The notes beneath the pieces were generated by a model. It saw only the letters and a list, made by a program, of their open reading frames with translations. It was not told the DNA's origin and ran no database searches. A stretch of DNA of 64,000 nucleotides from CAKXIK01 sp050947015 (GTDB taxonomy: Bacteria; Bacillota; Clostridia; Oscillospirales; Acutalibacteraceae): positions 60,463 through 124,462 of the forward strand of contig JBMNVT010000005.1 of NCBI GenBank assembly GCA_050947015.1. Direction: 5' to 3'. The translations under genes and the position numbers were made by a program. Positions 60,425-64,000 of the stretch are shown here, in pieces. Positions within the stretch are counted from its first letter, which is position 1. The number at the start of each line of letters is the position of its first letter.

Positions 60425-61672
60425 ATGGAAAAAATAGCGATGCTTGGCGGCACCCCGGTCAAGACGACCCCGTTCGGCACTGGAAAAAGATTTGGCGAAG
60501 AAGAACTGCAGCAGCTGAAAGAAGCGTTGGAGCAAAACACGCTGTTTTACTGGTATGGCGAAAAGGTGAAAACTTTTACCAAAAAGTTTGCCGATATGTA
60601 TGGCGCAAAATATTGTGTCGCCACATCTTCCGGTACAGCGGGTATCCATGTTGCCCTTGGCGCGGTTGGTATTACCTGCGGCGATGAAGTCATTACCTCT
60701 CCCATTACGGACATGGGCTCCGTGATCGGTATTCTTTATCAGAACGCTATTCCGGTTTTTGCCGATCTTGATCCGCATACTTACAACATGGATCCGAAGT
60801 CCATTGAGAGATGTATCACCCCGAAAACCAAGGCGATCGTCGTGGTTCACCTTGCCGGTAACGCTGCTGACATGGATGAGATTATGGAGATCGCGCGCAA
60901 ACATCATGTAAAAGTCATTGAGGACTGCGCACAGAGCTATGAATGCTTCTACAAGGGCCGCCGTGTCGGTACGATCGGCGATATCGGTTGCTTCAGCCTG
61001 AACGATTTCAAGCATATTTCCGCAGGCGACGGCGGTATGGTTATTATGAACGATCACGATACCTTCATCGAAGCCGCCCGGTTTGCTGATAAGAACTACA
61101 ACCGTTACAGCACAGATCCGCTGGAGATGAAGAATATCCCGTTTCTTGCTCCGAACTATCGTATGACCGAACTGCAGGGCGCCGTTGCCATTGCACAGCT
61201 CGACCGTGTTGGTTGGATCTGCAAACGCCGCAATGCAATCGGCAAGAAGATTACCGAAGCTATTAGGGATATCAAGGGGCTTTATGCGCCGATGGTTCGA
61301 GAGGGCAACGAATCTTCCTACTGGTTCTATATGATGCGTTTGAATCCGGAAGAAGCTGGTGTGGACGGTCAGACCTTTGTCGATGCGCTTAATGCGGAAT
61401 GCCCCGGCATCGGCGCTTCCAAGGGTTACATTCCAACCTGCGTTTATCAGTATCAGATGTTCCAGAACAAAAGTGCATTCCGTGGGACGCATGCTCCGTG
61501 GGATTCTCCGTATTACGGAGGCAGCGTCAGCTACGCGAAGGGACTGTGCCCGGTCGCGGAAGAAATTCTGGAAACGGCTGTTAAGTTTGGCGTCAGTGAG
61601 TTTTACACCGATCAGGATGTTGATGATATGATTGCCGCTATCCGCAAGGTTGCAGCCTATTATGCAAAATAA
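60425..61672 (+). CDS. DegT/DnrJ/EryC1 family aminotransferase
   Basis: A 415-residue PLP enzyme of the sugar-aminotransferase family, which adds or removes an amino group on keto-sugars or keto-inositols with glutamate or glutamine. CVATSSGTAGIHVAL binds the cofactor phosphate, VIEDCAQSYE includes the PLP Asp167, and SLNDFKHISAGDGGMV has the internal aldimine Lys196. ATG 60425 follows AAAGGAGCG. It lies between the dehydrogenase and the amidohydrolase gene; a terminator-like hairpin follows. Confidence 0.92.
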   Translation: MEKIAMLGGTPVKTTPFGTGKRFGEEELQQLKEALEQNTLFYWYGEKVKTFTKKFADMYGAKYCVATSSGTAGIHVALGAVGITCGDEVITSPITDMGSVIGILYQNAIPVFADLDPHTYNMDPKSIERCITPKTKAIVVVHLAGNAADMDEIMEIARKHHVKVIEDCAQSYECFYKGRRVGTIGDIGCFSLNDFKHISAGDGGMVIMNDHDTFIEAARFADKNYNRYSTDPLEMKNIPFLAPNYRMTELQGAVAIAQLDRVGWICKRRNAIGKKITEAIRDIKGLYAPMVREGNESSYWFYMMRLNPEEAGVDGQTFVDALNAECPGIGASKGYIPTCVYQYQMFQNKSAFRGTHAPWDSPYYGGSVSYAKGLCPVAEEILETAVKFGVSEFYTDQDVDDMIAAIRKVAAYYAK

Positions 61673-61693
61673 AATCACGCCGTAAGGCAAAAC

Positions 61694-61732
61694 AATCAGC
61701 GGGGCAAAAGTGCTTCCGCTGATTTTATTTTA
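61694..61732 (+). terminator. Internal terminator or attenuator
   Basis: AATCAGCGG (61694-61702) with CCGCTGATT (61716-61724), 13-nt loop, then TTATTTTA. It falls inside the cluster between the aminotransferase and amidohydrolase genes, so transcription of the last two genes may be reduced or separately driven. Confidence 0.72.
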
Positions 61733-61758
61733 CTACAGGAATGAAAGGAAGATAGAAA

Positions 61759-62631
61759 ATGATTATTGATGACCATAATCATCCTGACTGGTATGGATAT
61801 GACCTGCAAAAATATTTAAAAAATATGGATGAAGTTGGAATTGACAAAACCGTGCTTCTCAGCTGGGAGGCGCCTGCCGATGAATACGATCCCGCCTATA
61901 TCTGCAAGACGCCGTCCATGTTTACCGGGCAGACCTGCCCGATCTCATTTGAACGCTGTGTTTCATATGCCGAACGCTGCCCGGAGCGTTTTATTCTCGG
62001 TTATGCCCCAGATCCGCGCCGTCCGCACGGGCTGGATCAATTCAAGGCCGCCGTCGATCTTTATAACGTTAAGGTTTGCGGCGAAGTAAAAATGCGCATG
62101 ATGTACGACAACTGGGACGCTATTGAAATGTGGCGCTATTGCGGCGAGCATGGGATCCCTGTACTGATGCACTTTGATTATCCGTTTAAAACTGCTAAAA
62201 ATGTACGTGACAACTGGTGGTATGGCGGTCCGATTGAAACGCTGGAGCGCGTGCTGCAGCTTTGCCCCGAAACCAATTTTATCGGTCATGCGCCCGGCTT
62301 CTGGTGCCACATTTCCGGCGACGAACAGGCGGTAACCAATCAATATCCCACAGGCCCCGTTCGGGGAGAGGGCAAGCTCGTCACTTATCTGCGCAAATAT
62401 CCGAACCTTTATTGTGACATGTCCGCCGGTTCCGGCTGCAGCGCGCTGAAACGTGATATTGAATTTACCAAAAAGTTTCTGGACGAATTTCAGGATCGCG
62501 TCTGCTATGGCCGCGATTGGTTTGACAATGCACATCGCGAGCTGCTGGAAAGCGAAGAACTGGCTCTTCCGCAGGCAATCAAGGAAAAGCTGTATCATGA
62601 AAATATTGAGCGTCTGATCGGCGAACGCTGA
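61759..62631 (+). CDS. Amidohydrolase family 2 (metal-dependent) enzyme
   Basis: A 290-residue TIM-barrel hydrolase of the amidohydrolase-2 type. The N-terminal DDHNHPDW carries the first metal His residues, VLMHFDYP the next, FIGHAPGFW another, and YGRDWFDN the catalytic Asp. Family members include decarboxylases and lactonases. In this cluster a lactone or amide intermediate is plausible. GAAAGGAAG precedes ATG 61759. The gap to nagA is 41 nt. Confidence 0.85.
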   Translation: MIIDDHNHPDWYGYDLQKYLKNMDEVGIDKTVLLSWEAPADEYDPAYICKTPSMFTGQTCPISFERCVSYAERCPERFILGYAPDPRRPHGLDQFKAAVDLYNVKVCGEVKMRMMYDNWDAIEMWRYCGEHGIPVLMHFDYPFKTAKNVRDNWWYGGPIETLERVLQLCPETNFIGHAPGFWCHISGDEQAVTNQYPTGPVRGEGKLVTYLRKYPNLYCDMSAGSGCSALKRDIEFTKKFLDEFQDRVCYGRDWFDNAHRELLESEELALPQAIKEKLYHENIERLIGER

Positions 62632-62672
62632 CCGGCCGCAGAATAAAAAATTATTCAGGGAGGCTGCACGCA

Positions 62673-63836
62673 ATGCGAGTTAAAATCAAAAACGGCAAAC
62701 TGATTATGGATCGGATTCACGAAGGAAAAAACCTTTATCTTGCCGAAGGAAAGATTGCGGCGATTACGACAGAAGAACTGCCTTGCGACAAGGAGATTGA
62801 CGCCGGAGGAAATTTTGTGTCTCCGGGTTTTATTGATATTCATACGCATGGCGGCGGCGGAGCCGATTTTATGGACGGCGGGGTGGAGCCGATTGAACAG
62901 GCGGCGCAGATGCATCTTGCGCACGGAACCACCACCATTTTCCCGACAACGCTCGCGAGCAGTTTTCCGGTGCTTAAAAGCTCTGTGCTCGATATCGGTC
63001 GTGCCATGCAGAGCAAAAAACGTTTGCCGCACATCGCAGGAACCCATCTGGAAGGCCCCTATTTTTCGCTGAATCAGGCCGGAGCGCAGAACCCCGATTA
63101 CATTACCGACCCGATCAAGGCCGAGTACGAAGAGCTTCTGGAAGCTGGCAAAGGGATCATCAAACGTTGGAGCTTTGCGCCGGAACGCAAGGGGAGTGTT
63201 GAATTTTGTGAAGCGCTGCTGAAAAACGGCGTTGTGCCGTCCATAGCTCACAGCGACGCGGTTTACGAGGATGTCAAGCGCGTTTACGACGCGGGCTGCC
63301 GCCTTGTTACGCACCTGTATTCGGGCATGTCCACCATTGTTCGCCGCGGCGGCTTCCGTTTTCTCGGTGTGGTGGAATCGTCCTATCTGCTGGATGAGAT
63401 GAATGTGGAGACCATTGCCGATGGGCTGCATCTGCCGCCGGAGCTTCTGCGCCTTGTTTATCAGCAGAAAGGGCCGTCAAAAGTGTGCTTGGTCACCGAT
63501 TCCATGCGCGGCGCGGGAATGCCTGCGGGGCCGTCTCTGCTGGGGCGGAAGGAGGAATGCACGCCGTGCATCATTGAAGACGGCGTTGCCAAGCTGATGG
63601 ATCGTTCTGCGTTTGCGGGCAGCGTTGCAACCACCGACCGGCTTGTGCGCACCTGTGTCCAAAAGGCCGGCATTTCGATTGTGGACGCCGTTCGTATGAT
63701 GACGGAAACGCCTGCCAAAAACATGGGGCTTTCTCATGTCGGCAAGCTTGCGGAAGGTTATGACGCAGATATTCTTGTTTTTGATCAGGACATCAATATT
63801 CAGCAGGTTATTCTTTCCGGGGATTCGGTTGGTTAA
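62673..63836 (+). CDS. nagA: N-acetylglucosamine-6-phosphate deacetylase
   Basis: A 387-residue amidohydrolase that removes acetate from N-acetyl hexosamine 6-phosphate. Metal and catalytic residues are in place: His57 and His59 (DIHTHGGGG), Glu127 (GTHLEGPYFS), His193 (IAHSDA), His214 (VTHLYSGMS) and Asp276 (LVTDSMRGAG). The loop before the second metal His is intact. The start follows GGGAGG. It is the last gene of the cluster and normally works with NagB, whose domain is in the fusion gene 5 kb upstream. Confidence 0.95.
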   Translation: MRVKIKNGKLIMDRIHEGKNLYLAEGKIAAITTEELPCDKEIDAGGNFVSPGFIDIHTHGGGGADFMDGGVEPIEQAAQMHLAHGTTTIFPTTLASSFPVLKSSVLDIGRAMQSKKRLPHIAGTHLEGPYFSLNQAGAQNPDYITDPIKAEYEELLEAGKGIIKRWSFAPERKGSVEFCEALLKNGVVPSIAHSDAVYEDVKRVYDAGCRLVTHLYSGMSTIVRRGGFRFLGVVESSYLLDEMNVETIADGLHLPPELLRLVYQQKGPSKVCLVTDSMRGAGMPAGPSLLGRKEECTPCIIEDGVAKLMDRSAFAGSVATTDRLVRTCVQKAGISIVDAVRMMTETPAKNMGLSHVGKLAEGYDADILVFDQDINIQQVILSGDSVG

Positions 63837-63839
63837 TTT

Positions 63840-64000
63840 TCAGCAATTCAAAAAAGCCCGTTCTGGTAAACAGACCAGAGCGAGGCCACGGTACTGCGTG
63901 TAGCGCATGCCATGTTTTTCTTTTGCGTCGGCAAATACACGCTCAATTTTTTCTTTTCTCAGACGGTACAGTTCTCTGTATACCGTCATGTGCCGGACGT
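63840..64000 (-). mobile_element. IS1182-type transposase, C-terminal end (partial)
   Basis: The minus-strand frame from 63998 reads YRELYRLRKEKIERVFADAK and then EKHGMRYTQYRGLAL, the typical DDE-region end of IS1182-family transposases, and stops at TGA 63842-63840. The last residues, after GLAL, differ from the family's usual VTNWVRLKFA ending, so the copy may be truncated or decayed. The rest lies outside the window. Confidence 0.75.

Noticed and set aside
60362..61690. 442-codon open frame antisense to the DegT aminotransferase
   Set aside because: It mirrors a clearly conserved gene with intact PLP motifs and has no RBS or domain.

Overview
The window looks like chromosome from a low-to-mid GC anaerobic Firmicute, most likely a clostridial relative of the Oscillospiraceae/Ruminococcaceae. 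This is inferred from gene content (CD1247-type and DUF6323-type proteins, a V-type ATPase operon, single-chain PurL, a Sapep/PepV-type dipeptidase, a MocR-type aminotransferase, a small siroheme sulfite reductase), the AGGAGG ribosome binding sites with several TTG/GTG starts, and the sigma-A type promoters. No species can be named from the sequence alone.

Layout. 0-1.3 kb: end of efp, a zinc-ribbon CD1247-type protein, and a convergent DUF6323-type ORF that has no stop codon before its own terminator hairpin. 1.3-5.6 kb: a YtrA/GntR repressor with a perfect operator palindrome over its promoter, leading a membrane-protein/ABC-exporter operon. 5.6-6.6 kb: an orphan anti-sigma-like protein preceded by a frameshifted remnant of its sigma factor. 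6.7-8.3 kb: coaX and an ECF transporter S component. 8.4-10.3 kb: a small membrane protein and prfC. 10.6-17 kb: a housekeeping run (dipeptidase, membrane protein, DegV, YycJ-like hydrolase, rlmH, diglucosyl-diacylglycerol-type glycosyltransferase, PlsY-like acyltransferase). 17-20 kb: a doubly frameshifted acetyltransferase, two tRNA-Ser genes, an XRE regulator, and a methyltransferase. 20.3-22.9 kb: a TetR regulator and oleate hydratase. 23.1-29 kb (minus strand): a Gfo/Idh/MocA oxidoreductase, a Fur-family regulator, a membrane protein and purL. 29.2-32.3 kb: a long structured leader with two terminators, then rsgA, a GNAT with an alpha-CTD-like tail, and a methyltransferase. 32.4-35.4 kb: two tiny acidic proteins, a membrane-anchored protein, a flavodoxin-like protein, and a lysine exporter (LysO) split over two genes. 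35.7-44.6 kb: a nine-gene V-type ATPase operon. 44.7-49.4 kb (minus strand): an iron-type ABC importer, a small siroheme sulfite/nitrite reductase with two ferredoxin clusters, and an APH-type kinase. 49.5-52.2 kb: a decayed AT-rich zone with a GNAT remnant, a Nudix protein and diverged non-coding repeats. 52.2-56.1 kb: a MocR-type aminotransferase and secDF. 56.4-63.8 kb: a sugar cluster. The right edge holds the C-terminal end of an IS1182-type transposase.

The most unusual part is the 56.4-63.8 kb cluster. An AraC regulator precedes a single polypeptide that fuses a NagB-type amino-sugar-phosphate deaminase to a xylose-isomerase-like TIM barrel. It is followed by a Gfo/Idh/MocA dehydrogenase, a DegT-family PLP aminotransferase, an amidohydrolase-2 family enzyme and NagA. 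Together these could deacetylate, deaminate, oxidise, transaminate and isomerise an amino sugar or aminocyclitol that is not plain GlcNAc. The substrate is unknown and no transporter or kinase is visible in the window. Secondary points of interest are the stop-less DUF6323 transcript, the rsgA leader, and short repeats shared between 6.6 and 10.4 kb.
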